Shown in pieces: positions 7,653 through 15,334 of a stretch of 56,208 bases of DNA (the first letter of the stretch is position 1; every line of letters starts with the position of its first letter). Origin of the DNA: Pseudomonas sp. GTDB lineage: Bacteria > Pseudomonadota > Gammaproteobacteria > Pseudomonadales > Pseudomonadaceae. Under the pieces are notes generated by a model, which was not told where the DNA came from, did not search any database, and saw nothing but the letters and a program-made list of their open reading frames with translations. The position numbers and the translations under genes are program-made. The stretch covers positions 1 through 56,208 of the forward strand of contig NZ_JAGIBG010000041.1 in assembly GCF_017744435.1 (NCBI RefSeq), written 5' to 3'.

Positions 7653-8399
7653 ATGCTGACACTGAATAGAAATATCGATACTGCCCTGCGGCAAAACAAG
7701 ACGGTCAATGTCATGGGCAGTGATTATGCGTTGAACGGCGGCTTCAAAGAGTTTGTCGAGTTTTCCAAAAGTTGGGAAACCATGGGCGTCGACCGCTATT
7801 ACGGCCAAGCCGACAAGGGCACGCGGTACCGCCGTTACAGTGACTTCGACTTCAACCCGGTCACCGGCGAACTGTGCCAACTCAATCACCGCGCCTACGA
7901 ACAGTCCGAGGCGCACAACAACTATGTCGGCGGCATGGCGCGTCATTTCGAAGACATCAGTGCCGATGTGTTCAACTCACCGATTCTGCGCGCGTTGATT
8001 CGCCTGGATTTCGACGTGTACAAGGCGGTATTGCCTGAAGAACTGCACACGGTCACCTGGCAGTGCCAGGTGCACCAGATTCGTATCGAAATCAAACCGG
8101 GGGCGCAGATCGAGATAACCCCTGAAGGTATTCACTGCGACGGTTATCCGTTCAGCGGCGTGCACTTCTGGGGCCGTCACAACGTCGAGGGTGCTACCAG
8201 CAACATCTACGACAAACAGTCGAATGTGATCGACTCCGGCACCTACCTGAACATTCTCGACACCACGTACTTCCTCGACCGCGAACTGCAACACTATGTC
8301 ACTCCGGCGATCAACCCAAGCCCTTCGGAAATGGGCTATCGGCAGATCATTGCAATTTCCTTCTCTCGACCGGGCAGCGAGCATGACATTATCGACTAG
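7653..8399 (+). CDS. 2-oxoglutarate/Fe(II) amino-acid dioxygenase (2OG-Fe_Oxy_2 family)
   Basis: A 248-residue protein resembling the family of L-isoleucine 4-hydroxylase (PF10014). The iron and cosubstrate residues can be placed: H161-C-D163 in EGIHCDGYPFSGVHFWGRHN, a distal His214 in HYVTPAIN, and Arg230 in MGYRQIIAISF. IEGA/NVEGA and SNIYD after the HxD motif are also family-like. The predicted reaction is hydroxylation of a free amino acid with O2 and 2-oxoglutarate. Start ATG 7653 has AAGAGA five bases upstream; the open frame extends to 7587 but with no better start. It is first in an operon with a GNAT enzyme and an AzlCD exporter. The substrate is unknown, a branched-chain amino acid being the simplest guess. 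Confidence 0.82.
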   Translation: MLTLNRNIDTALRQNKTVNVMGSDYALNGGFKEFVEFSKSWETMGVDRYYGQADKGTRYRRYSDFDFNPVTGELCQLNHRAYEQSEAHNNYVGGMARHFEDISADVFNSPILRALIRLDFDVYKAVLPEELHTVTWQCQVHQIRIEIKPGAQIEITPEGIHCDGYPFSGVHFWGRHNVEGATSNIYDKQSNVIDSGTYLNILDTTYFLDRELQHYVTPAINPSPSEMGYRQIIAISFSRPGSEHDIID

Positions 8400-8865
8400 T
8401 TACATCGGCCCGGCGCCGAAGTTGTTTCCGCGCGAACACATCAACGGCCTGAGCATCAAGAAAGCCACGCCCTTCCATGCCCGCAAGATCGTCGATTTCT
8501 TCCGTCGCTTCGAGGAGACCTCGTTCTGCGACTGGCAGGACGAAGGGCTGCTCAAAGGCTTGCTCGGCTCGGAGCATACCTATTGCTACATGGCCGAAAA
8601 CAACACCGGCACCATCGTCGGCGCGGTTGCGGGAGGCTTGATGGGCACACGCGGCACCATCAATCACATGGCGGTGGCGCCGGACTATCGGCAGAGCCGG
8701 ATCGGCACTTCACTGGCCAATTCGATCCTCAGCGATTTCCGCCAGCATGGCATTCGCCGGGTGTTTCTGTTCGTTGAGCATGACAACGCCAACGCACTGA
8801 GCTTCTGGAAGAAACAAGGCTTCCTGCAAACCCGCGGTGAAATCACCTGCGAGGTCGACCTGTGA
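8383..8865 (+). CDS. GNAT-family N-acetyltransferase
   Basis: A 160-residue GCN5-related acetyltransferase. The acetyl-CoA loop R103-Q-S-R-I-G-T109 and the preceding strand INHMAVAPDY are clear, and the C-terminal VEHDNANALSFWKKQGF is the usual final motif. ATG 8383 overlaps the dioxygenase gene by 17 bp; the frame is open upstream but only inside the dioxygenase gene. It probably acetylates the amino group of the hydroxylated amino acid made by its neighbour, or protects against a related toxic analogue. That role is inferred from the operon. Confidence 0.85.
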   Translation: MTLSTSYIGPAPKLFPREHINGLSIKKATPFHARKIVDFFRRFEETSFCDWQDEGLLKGLLGSEHTYCYMAENNTGTIVGAVAGGLMGTRGTINHMAVAPDYRQSRIGTSLANSILSDFRQHGIRRVFLFVEHDNANALSFWKKQGFLQTRGEITCEVDL

Positions 8866-9563
8866 CCTCGTCGGTGCTGCTAACCACCTCGCGCAAGGAA
8901 AGCCTGGTCGATGCCCTGCCGATCGTCACCGGCTACTTCGTCGTCAGCTTCGTGTTCGGCGTCATGTGCATCAATGCCGGCCTGCCCTTGTGGCTGCCGG
9001 CTGCCATGTGCCTGTTCGTCTATGCCGGGGCGGCGCAGTTCGCCGCACTGGCACTGATGACCAGCAGCGCGCCGCTGATCACCATTGCGTTGTCGACATT
9101 GCTGATCAATTCACGGCACATGCTGATGGCGATGTACATGTCCAAACGCAGCGCGCAACTGCCGATCAGCAAGCCGCAGAAGTTGCTGTACGCATTCGGC
9201 CTGACCGATGAGTCCTTTGCCTTTCACAGCCAACGCCTGGAGAACGGCAGGCCGACCTCGCCTGGCTATCTGCTGCAGTTCAATACCTACTGCCATGCCA
9301 GCTGGATCGCCGGTGCGGTGTTTGGCGCGGTGGCATCGGATGCCTTGAACCGGTTTTCCCAGTTCAAGTTGGACTATGCCCTGACGGCCATGATGATCTT
9401 CGTGCTGATATCGCTGTGCAGCACCTTCACCAAAGCCGTCATCGCCCTGGTGGTGATCGTCACCACCTGCCTGTTGAACCTGTATGCGCCCTCGCCCTTG
9501 AACGTATTCATCGCAACCGCCGTTGGCTGTGGAGCAGGGTTATGCCTGAAAAGAACTACCTGA
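8862..9563 (+). CDS. azlC: AzlC-family branched-chain amino-acid exporter, large subunit
   Basis: A 233-residue membrane protein with about five hydrophobic segments and family features: VTGYFVVSFVFGVMC, then LFVYAGAAQFAALALM and LINSRHMLMAMYMSK. AzlC works with small AzlD as an exporter; BrnFE, a homologue, exports isoleucine, leucine, valine and methionine. The GTG start overlaps the GNAT stop by four bases (GTGA), showing translational coupling. Here it probably exports the product of the two upstream enzymes. Confidence 0.9.
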   Translation: MTSSVLLTTSRKESLVDALPIVTGYFVVSFVFGVMCINAGLPLWLPAAMCLFVYAGAAQFAALALMTSSAPLITIALSTLLINSRHMLMAMYMSKRSAQLPISKPQKLLYAFGLTDESFAFHSQRLENGRPTSPGYLLQFNTYCHASWIAGAVFGAVASDALNRFSQFKLDYALTAMMIFVLISLCSTFTKAVIALVVIVTTCLLNLYAPSPLNVFIATAVGCGAGLCLKRTT

Positions 9564-9862
9564 TCGCAGCGGTGATGCTGATGGCTGCCATCACCTACCT
9601 GACCCGCGCGACACCGTTTCTGCTGAAGATGGAGAAGTCCCCCAAGTGGTTCAATGACGTCATTGAATACCTGCCGGTGGCAATCATCGCCAGCATCACC
9701 GTACCCGCCCTGCTGGTGGCCAAGGACGGCTCGCTGCTGGGCCTGAATGCCGACCTGCTGGCAGCGATTCCGGTGGTCATTGTCGCGTACTGGTCGCGCA
9801 GCCTGATCTACAGCGTATGTGCCGGTGTCGCCGGGCACGTGGCGATCACGCTGCTGGCTTGA
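9542..9862 (+). CDS. azlD: AzlD-family exporter small subunit
   Basis: A 106-residue protein with three or four hydrophobic segments and the AzlD start pattern (AAITYLTRATPFLL). It overlaps azlC by 22 bp, as expected for an obligate pair. ATG 9542 is chosen to give the family's usual length; the frame is open upstream within azlC. Confidence 0.9.
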   Translation: MPEKNYLIAAVMLMAAITYLTRATPFLLKMEKSPKWFNDVIEYLPVAIIASITVPALLVAKDGSLLGLNADLLAAIPVVIVAYWSRSLIYSVCAGVAGHVAITLLA

Positions 9863-9888
9863 GGCCCGGATCTGAGAAGGAAACCGCT

Positions 9889-10332
9889 ATGAGCCTTGCC
9901 CGCCGGAAAATCACCCTGACCAACCTGAGTGAGTTTTCCCGCCTGATGCCCCAGGTTCCACGTGACCGGGTGATCGACGAAATGGCTGACCTGTCGCTGG
10001 AATGCTCGCTGGCCTATGCCTTGAGCAAGACGTTTCTGCGCGATGGCTGGATTGCCGAGTATCGCCACCTGCATGCGGCTGCACACTTGAGCCCGGGCAA
10101 CGACCTGCTGCTGTTCGCCACCTCGGGCAGCTTGAAGCTGGAAATGGCCGATGGCTCGGAACTGCACGTCATGCACGGCGACCAAGTGGTGCTCAGGGCC
10201 GCCACCGAGGCGAAGATGTTTCCCGTCAGTGACGAGGGAGACGTGAGTTTCCTGGCGCTGGCGGTGGACCTCGACCTGAGCGAGGTGTTGCAGGAGTTTG
10301 CCTTCGACAGCGAGCTGCCGAAACAGCAATAA
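9889..10332 (+). CDS. Small cytoplasmic protein, possibly cupin-like
   Basis: A 147-residue protein of unknown function, last in the dioxygenase/acetyltransferase/AzlCD operon, 26 bases after azlD with AGAAGG before the ATG. The N-terminal half is charged and helical. Residues about 65-130 alternate short hydrophobic strands (LLLFATSGSLKLEM, ELHVMHGDQVVLRA), suggesting a cupin or beta-barrel fold, but the metal-binding His/Glu pattern of enzymatic cupins is not evident. It may be a ligand-binding or regulatory partner of the pathway. No function assigned. Confidence 0.7.
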   Translation: MSLARRKITLTNLSEFSRLMPQVPRDRVIDEMADLSLECSLAYALSKTFLRDGWIAEYRHLHAAAHLSPGNDLLLFATSGSLKLEMADGSELHVMHGDQVVLRAATEAKMFPVSDEGDVSFLALAVDLDLSEVLQEFAFDSELPKQQ

Positions 10333-10362
10333 AAAAGCCACGGGGGTTACCCGTGGCTTTCT
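10331..10362. terminator. Bidirectional terminator between the exporter operon and mqo
   Basis: AAAGCCACGGG and CCCGTGGCTTT form an 11-bp stem with a 5-base loop, with an A-run before and a T-run after. It can terminate both the plus-strand operon ending at 10332 and mqo ending at 10381 on the minus strand. Confidence 0.85.
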
Positions 10363-10380
10363 CGAACCCACATCGCCTGG

Positions 10381-12018
10381 TTACAGCGCCATGTCGTTCT
10401 CTGGCTTGCTTTCAACCGGCTTGCTCGGCGCCACGGTGGTGCCGACGCTGTCGTCGATCACCGGTGGCTTCTCCAGCTGCAGCACTTCAGCGGTGTAGTT
10501 CCACTCTTTCTGGGTGGCCGCCGCCGAGTCGTTCAGCTTGGTACCGTAGCTCGGTACGATTTCCTTGATCTTGGCCTGCCACTCAGGGGTAGCGACCTTT
10601 TCCTTGAACACGGTTTCCAGCACGTTCAGCATGATCGGCGCGGCGGTCGAAGCACCTGGCGAGGCGCCCAGCAGGCCGGCGATGGTGCGGTCCTGGGAGG
10701 CCACCACTTCGGTGCCCAGCTTCAGCACGCCGCCCTTCTCTTCGTCACGCTTGATGATCTGCACGCGCTGGCCAGCCTGCCACAGTTTCCAGTCTTCCTT
10801 CTTGGCGTTCGGGAAGTAGGTGCGCAGGGCTTCGAAGCGATCGTCATCCGACAGCATCAGCTGGCCGGCGAGGTACTCGACCAGCGGGTACTGGTCGATA
10901 CCGACCTTGGTCATCGGCCACACGTTGTGGGTGGTGGTGCTGCTCAGCAAGTCCAGGTACGAACCGTTCTTCAGGAACTTGGTCGAGAAGGTGGCGAATG
11001 GGCCGAACAGGATCACGCGCTTGCCGTCCAGCACGCGGGTGTCCAGGTGCGGTACCGACATAGGTGGCGCGCCGGTCGAGGCGATGCCGTAGGCCTTGGC
11101 CATGTGCTGCATGGCAATGGTCGGGTTTTCGGTTACCAGGAACGAACCGCCCACCGGGAAGCCTGCATATTCCTTGGCTTCAGGAATGCCCGACTTCTGC
11201 AGCAGCTTCAGCGCGCCGCCGCCGGCACCGATGAACAGGAACTTGGCGTCGGTGGCCGACTCGGTACCGTCCTTGAGGTTCTTGTACTCGACGTGCCAGG
11301 AGCCGTCTTTGTTGCGGGTGATGTCCTGCACTTCGCTGGACAGCTTCAGGTCGAAGCCTTTCTGGGTCTGCAGGTGGCCAACGAACTGGCGGGTGATTTC
11401 GCCGAAGTTGACGTCGGTGCCGATCGGCGTCCAGGTGACCGCGAGCTTCTGGTTCGGGTCACGGCCTTCCATCATCAGCGGGACCCACTTGGCGATCTGC
11501 GCGTGGTCCTCGGAGTACTGCATCGGGCGGAACAGCGGGCTTGCCTGCAGCGCGTCGTAACGTTTCTTGAGGAACTTGATGTTGTCATCGCCCCAGACGA
11601 AGCTCATGTGCGGGGTAGTGTTGATGAACGAGTGCGGGTTCTTCAGCACGCCCTGGCGAACCTGCCACGACCAGAACTGGCGGGAGATCTGGAAGGCTTC
11701 GTTGATTTCGATGGCCTTGGAGATGTTGACGTTGCCGTCTTTGTCTTCAGGGGTGTAGTTCAGTTCGGCCAGCGCGGAGTGGCCGGTACCGGCGTTGTTC
11801 CAGCCGTTGGAGCTTTCTTCGGCGACGCCGTCCAGGCGCTCGACCATTTCCATCGACCAGCTTGGCTCCAGCTCGTGCAGCCACACGGCCAGGGTGGAGC
11901 TCATGATGCCGCCGCCGACCAGCAGCACATCGACTTTCTTGGTTTCTGCGGCGTGCGCTTGCATGAAGCTCGCAGCGACAGCCAGACCCAGCAAGGTCTT
12001 GCCAGCTTTCTTGAACAT
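10381..12018 (-). CDS. mqo: Malate:quinone oxidoreductase
   Basis: A 545-residue FAD-dependent, membrane-associated enzyme that oxidises malate to oxaloacetate and passes electrons to quinone, replacing or backing up malate dehydrogenase in pseudomonads. The dinucleotide fold VDVLLVGGGIMSSTLA follows an N-terminal signal-like segment (MFKKAGKTLLGLAVAASFMQ), which makes this form longer than classical Mqo and suggests membrane targeting or export of the N-terminus. The active region GASPGASTAAPIMLNVLE is present. Single gene, ending at the shared terminator. Confidence 0.95.
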   Translation of the reverse strand: MFKKAGKTLLGLAVAASFMQAHAAETKKVDVLLVGGGIMSSTLAVWLHELEPSWSMEMVERLDGVAEESSNGWNNAGTGHSALAELNYTPEDKDGNVNISKAIEINEAFQISRQFWSWQVRQGVLKNPHSFINTTPHMSFVWGDDNIKFLKKRYDALQASPLFRPMQYSEDHAQIAKWVPLMMEGRDPNQKLAVTWTPIGTDVNFGEITRQFVGHLQTQKGFDLKLSSEVQDITRNKDGSWHVEYKNLKDGTESATDAKFLFIGAGGGALKLLQKSGIPEAKEYAGFPVGGSFLVTENPTIAMQHMAKAYGIASTGAPPMSVPHLDTRVLDGKRVILFGPFATFSTKFLKNGSYLDLLSSTTTHNVWPMTKVGIDQYPLVEYLAGQLMLSDDDRFEALRTYFPNAKKEDWKLWQAGQRVQIIKRDEEKGGVLKLGTEVVASQDRTIAGLLGASPGASTAAPIMLNVLETVFKEKVATPEWQAKIKEIVPSYGTKLNDSAAATQKEWNYTAEVLQLEKPPVIDDSVGTTVAPSKPVESKPENDMAL

Positions 12019-12368
12019 TGATCAATTCCAGTCAGTAGAACGGAGGGTGGGCCTGTGGCTGGCCCAGCGTATTCCTTGTTCTTCAGCGCAGGCTTGTTGT
12101 AGATGATTGTTCAGCAGCCAGAGAACCAGAAAACGACCCAGGCTTTTGTCGAATTGACCGACAAGGCTGAATCGTTTCGCCGATTGTAACCGAAATGCCA
12201 GCACAAACAAATTGCTGGGCGGGGGTCAACGCGGCGGGTTGTCTCAGTTTGTTTCTCCATTCAGAAAGCCGATCACCCGATCGGAATTATTCGCCTTACA
12301 GCCCCGCCCAGCCCCTTTATCCTGCGCCCCAGACCCCGCTCAAACACCACAATAGAGGGCCGCCCCGC
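12019..12368. other. 350-bp divergent intergenic region between mqo and the epimerase gene
   Basis: No credible gene is seen here. It must hold the mqo promoter and that of the plus-strand epimerase. One dyad stands out: TTGTCG (12146-12151) and CGACAA (12159-12164) separated by seven bases, about 130 bp upstream of mqo. Confidence 0.6.
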
Positions 12369-13421
12369 ATGTCATTCAAACGCACTATCCACGCCGTCGA
12401 CACCCACGCCGGCACGCCCATGCGCGTGATCACCGGCGGGGTGCCGCACATCCCCGGCGACAGCGTGCACACCAAGATGAAGTGGCTTGAAGCCAACGAC
12501 GACCAGCTGCGCAAGCTGATGCTGCGCGAACCCCGCGGCTACCCGGCGCACTGCTGCAATATCATCGTCCCGCCCAGCCACCCCGAGGCCGACGCCGGTT
12601 ACATCATCATGGAACAGATCGAGTACCCAGTGATGTCCGGCGGCAATACCATCTCGGTGGTCACCGTGTTGCTGGAAATGGGCATGCTGCCAATGCGCGA
12701 GCCCCTCACCGAACTGGTGCTGGAGGCGCCAGCCGGGCTGATCCGCATCCAGGCGCAATGCGAAGGCGGCAAGGTCAAGGCAGTCACCTTCCAGAACGTG
12801 CCGGCGTTCGCAGCCCATATCGACGCCGAAATCGATGTGCCGCACCTGGGCAAGGTACGCGTGGACGTGGGCTGGGGCGGCATGTTCTACGTGATCGCCG
12901 ACGTGCGCCAGTTCAAGGGCTTGCAACTGATCCCCGAGCACGGTGGCGAGATTGCCCGGGTATCGTCGATGATCCGCCAGGCCGCCATCGAGCAGTTGCC
13001 GGTTGCCCACCCTGACTACCCTGGCATTGGCATCACCATTTCCCAGTTGTCCGGCCCCAGCGAAGACCCCAACGCCGACTGGAAGAATGCCGTGACCATG
13101 GCCAGCGGCGCGTTTTCCTGGGACGACCCGAGCACCTGGACCGGGGCCCTGGACCGCTGCCCCTGTGGCACCGGCACCTCGGCAAAAATGGCCACGCTGC
13201 ACGCCAAGGGCGAACTGCCGCTGCACCGCGACTTCCGCCACCAGGGGCTGCTGGGCAATGTCTACACCGGCCGCCTGATCGACGAAACCCGTATTGGCGA
13301 CAACAAGGCGGTGGTGCCGACCATCACCGGCAAGAGCTGGATCTACGGCCTGAACACCTTCGTCCTCGACCACGACGACCCGTTCCCGGAAGGCTTCACC
13401 ATCGGCGACATCTGGGCCTGA
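12369..13421 (+). CDS. Proline-racemase-family epimerase (Ser/Cys type, probable hydroxyproline 2-epimerase)
   Basis: A 350-residue member of the proline racemase superfamily. The second catalytic residue is Cys266 in DRCPCGTGTSA, with Asp262. The first, normally Cys in MCGH, is Ser90 in YPVMSGGNT. Within this superfamily Cys/Cys enzymes are racemases or 4-hydroxyproline 2-epimerases, Cys/Thr enzymes are trans-3-hydroxyproline dehydratases, and some Ser/Cys members epimerise hydroxyprolines, so a hydroxyproline 2-epimerase is most likely. Start ATG 12369 begins the homologous MSFKRTIHAVDTH; the longer frame upstream has no family match. The LysR gene 61 bp downstream on the same strand is its probable regulator. 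Confidence 0.8.
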   Translation: MSFKRTIHAVDTHAGTPMRVITGGVPHIPGDSVHTKMKWLEANDDQLRKLMLREPRGYPAHCCNIIVPPSHPEADAGYIIMEQIEYPVMSGGNTISVVTVLLEMGMLPMREPLTELVLEAPAGLIRIQAQCEGGKVKAVTFQNVPAFAAHIDAEIDVPHLGKVRVDVGWGGMFYVIADVRQFKGLQLIPEHGGEIARVSSMIRQAAIEQLPVAHPDYPGIGITISQLSGPSEDPNADWKNAVTMASGAFSWDDPSTWTGALDRCPCGTGTSAKMATLHAKGELPLHRDFRHQGLLGNVYTGRLIDETRIGDNKAVVPTITGKSWIYGLNTFVLDHDDPFPEGFTIGDIWA

Positions 13422-13482
13422 GTGCAGCTAGTATCGGCGAGTCGGGCCAGCCGGCTCGCCCTCTGACGACGGTCGCATTTTC

Positions 13483-14352
13483 ATGAACATCGAGCACCTG
13501 CGAGCTTTCATCGAAGTGGCCGCCAGCGGCAGCTTTCACAAGGCCGCCGAACGCCTGCATATCACCCAGTCTTCGGTCAGCGCACGGATCAAGGCCCTCG
13601 AAGATCGCCTCAATCGCCCGCTGTTCAGCCGCAGCCGCCACGGCGTCACCCTGACCTCCGGCGGCAATCTGTTCTACCGCCATGCGGTGTCGGTGATCAG
13701 TGCCTGGGAGCGCGCCCAGCATGACGTGGCCTTGCCGACCGATGTACGCAGCTCGGTCAGCCTGGGGTTACCGATGAACCACTGGGGCAACATCACGGCC
13801 GACTGGGTGGCGTGGATGGAGCGGCACCAGCCACGTGTCGCCACCCAGGTGCAGTCGGATTACTCGATCCTGCTGATGAACGAACTGCGCGAAGGCTTGC
13901 TGGACCTGGCGATCCTTTACGAACCGCACCACTGGCCAGACGTGGTCCTCGAACCCTTCCTCGAAGAACCGCTGCAACTGGTGTCGACTCAGGCCGACAC
14001 CGTGTTCGAGGGCCATGGCGAGGGGTACGTGTATATCAGTTGGGGCCGCTCGTTCACCGACCAGCACAATGCGGCCTTCCCCGGAGCCAGGCGTCATCGC
14101 CTGTCGATCACCCAGGAAACCATTGCCCGCGACTACATCCTCAGGCACGGCGGTTCGGCGTATTTCTCGCAGTTCATGGTCAAGGACCTGCTCGCCGAGG
14201 GGCGCCTGCACGTGGTGGCCGCTGCGCCGGAGCTCAGTGTGCGTACCTACCTGGCGTTCTCCACCTTGCGTGAACGGTCGCCGGAAACGCTGAAAGCGGT
14301 CGAGGGACTGCAATCGATCCCCTTCTACACCCAGGGCAAGCGCTTCAGTTAA
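13483..14352 (+). CDS. LysR-family regulator downstream of the epimerase
   Basis: A 289-residue LysR-type regulator with a classic HTH (AASGSFHKAAERLHITQSSV, residues about 13-32) and a standard effector domain. It is codirectional with the epimerase, 61 bp after it, and ends at its own hairpin. It may regulate the epimerase and unlinked hydroxyproline genes; no divergent target is present. Effector unknown. Confidence 0.87.
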   Translation: MNIEHLRAFIEVAASGSFHKAAERLHITQSSVSARIKALEDRLNRPLFSRSRHGVTLTSGGNLFYRHAVSVISAWERAQHDVALPTDVRSSVSLGLPMNHWGNITADWVAWMERHQPRVATQVQSDYSILLMNELREGLLDLAILYEPHHWPDVVLEPFLEEPLQLVSTQADTVFEGHGEGYVYISWGRSFTDQHNAAFPGARRHRLSITQETIARDYILRHGGSAYFSQFMVKDLLAEGRLHVVAAAPELSVRTYLAFSTLRERSPETLKAVEGLQSIPFYTQGKRFS

Positions 14353-14353
14353 C

Positions 14354-14390
14354 AAAAACCCCCGGCCATTTGCATGACCGGGGGCTTCGG
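14354..14390 (+). terminator. Hairpin after the LysR gene
   Basis: CCCCCGG (14359-14365) and CCGGGGG (14378-14384) form a 7-bp GC stem with a 12-base loop just past the LysR stop, preceded by an A-run that would serve as a T-run for the opposite strand. Confidence 0.6.
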
Positions 14391-14428
14391 ATCAGGCCGC
14401 TAGCGACGAGATCTGGGGTTCACCAGGG

Positions 14429-14620
14429 TTACTGCTGCTGAGGCAGCTTATCGATCGGGCCGCAGCCACCGATGACCTTGGAGATGGAAACCGAAGGGTG
14501 GAACAGGTAGTCGTACGAGCAGTTTTTCTGCTGGTTGTAGACTTGGCCAGTGCAACCCGACAGCAGGGCAACGCCGGATACTACAGCAACGGCGACAGTG
14601 GCCTTGAACAGCTTTTTCAT
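14429..14620 (-). CDS. Small lipoprotein, DUF4223/YhfL-like
   Basis: A 63-residue lipoprotein precursor. MKKLFKATVAVAVVSGVALL precedes the lipobox LLSGC, so the mature protein starts at Cys and is about 40 residues. The mature part holds NCSYDYLFHPSVSISKVIGG, which matches my memory of the enterobacterial YhfL/DUF4223 lipoproteins, including two Cys that may pair. ATG 14620 is chosen because it opens the signal peptide; the frame runs upstream for 11 codons without a signal-like start. Function unknown. Confidence 0.8.
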   Translation of the reverse strand: MKKLFKATVAVAVVSGVALLSGCTGQVYNQQKNCSYDYLFHPSVSISKVIGGCGPIDKLPQQQ

Positions 14621-14763
14621 ACTAAGTCCTTTAAATGCTTCATCTTCGGCCATCTTTCTGATGGCGGCGGGATGATACAGAACTCAGGCATTGGATCCAA
14701 GTCGCAATAAGCCATCGACTACATTCGCCGGCCCCGTGAACTGCCTCACAGCGGCGGGCCACC

Positions 14764-14780
14764 CACGTATTGAAAACGTG
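14764..14780. promoter_or_regulatory. Dyad upstream of the BP74-like gene
   Basis: CACGT-ATTGAAA-ACGTG is a perfect 5-bp inverted repeat about 100 bp upstream of the gene at 14881 and about 145 bp upstream of the divergent small lipoprotein gene. Possible operator, from position only. Confidence 0.25.
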
Positions 14781-14880
14781 AACTCCTCAGCGCGGTGGGT
14801 TTGCCATGAACTGCCAGGCCTCTATACCTGAATGCGCAACATGCCATTTCGGCACCCACTCAGTTTCAAGGAGAATTTGC

Positions 14881-15225
14881 ATGGAAGCCTATTTCGCACT
14901 GACCACCGCTGATCACGCACCGGAGTTCATCTTCAGGCTGACCAACCCGGAACGCATCGAGGAGGCACGCCGCATCCTGTCCGGCGAGGAGAAGAACAAG
15001 ATTCACGTTCATGGCCGTCTGATCAAACGCCCGCAGCCCTACAACCCGCGCTGGAGCTTCTACCTGGACCCGGACACCATCAACTTCTTTGAAGTGGCGA
15101 TCGAGGTGTGTGATGCCACTACTCAATATGTGGAGGATCACCTCGACGAAGCTGGCGGCGCGTTCCTGCCGGGTGGCCACTGGTGCCCCTGGTCTTCGCG
15201 CCTTGTCCGCGAGATCAAGGAATAA
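14881..15225 (+). CDS. Small BP74-related protein
   Basis: A 114-residue soluble protein without signal peptide. Features such as EAYFALTTADHAPEFIFRLT, ARRILSGEEKNKIHVHGRLI and WSFYLDPDTINFFEVAIEVCD match my recollection of BP74-type (calmodulin-binding protein related) domains that occur sporadically in bacteria. Start ATG 14881 has AAGGAG six bases upstream, which decides against the longer frame from 14806. It is a single gene ended by a strong terminator. Function unknown. Confidence 0.7.
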   Translation: MEAYFALTTADHAPEFIFRLTNPERIEEARRILSGEEKNKIHVHGRLIKRPQPYNPRWSFYLDPDTINFFEVAIEVCDATTQYVEDHLDEAGGAFLPGGHWCPWSSRLVREIKE

Positions 15226-15240
15226 CCTGCCGAGCCTGTA

Positions 15241-15271
15241 ATTGGGGCCGCTGTGCGGCCCCAATGTTTTT
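15241..15271 (+). terminator. Strong rho-independent terminator
   Basis: ATTGGGGCCGC and GCGGCCCCAAT form an 11-bp perfect stem with loop TGT followed by GTTTTT. It ends the BP74-like gene. Confidence 0.9.
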
Positions 15272-15334
15272 ACCGACAATGCAAAGCGCGATAGTCTACG
15301 AGCCTGCCTTCGCACTGACCAACAGGAGTTCCCC

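Noticed and set aside
12022..12210. 62-codon minus-strand frame upstream of mqo
   Set aside because: Lies in the mqo promoter region, with no family match and no good ribosome binding site; more likely regulatory DNA.
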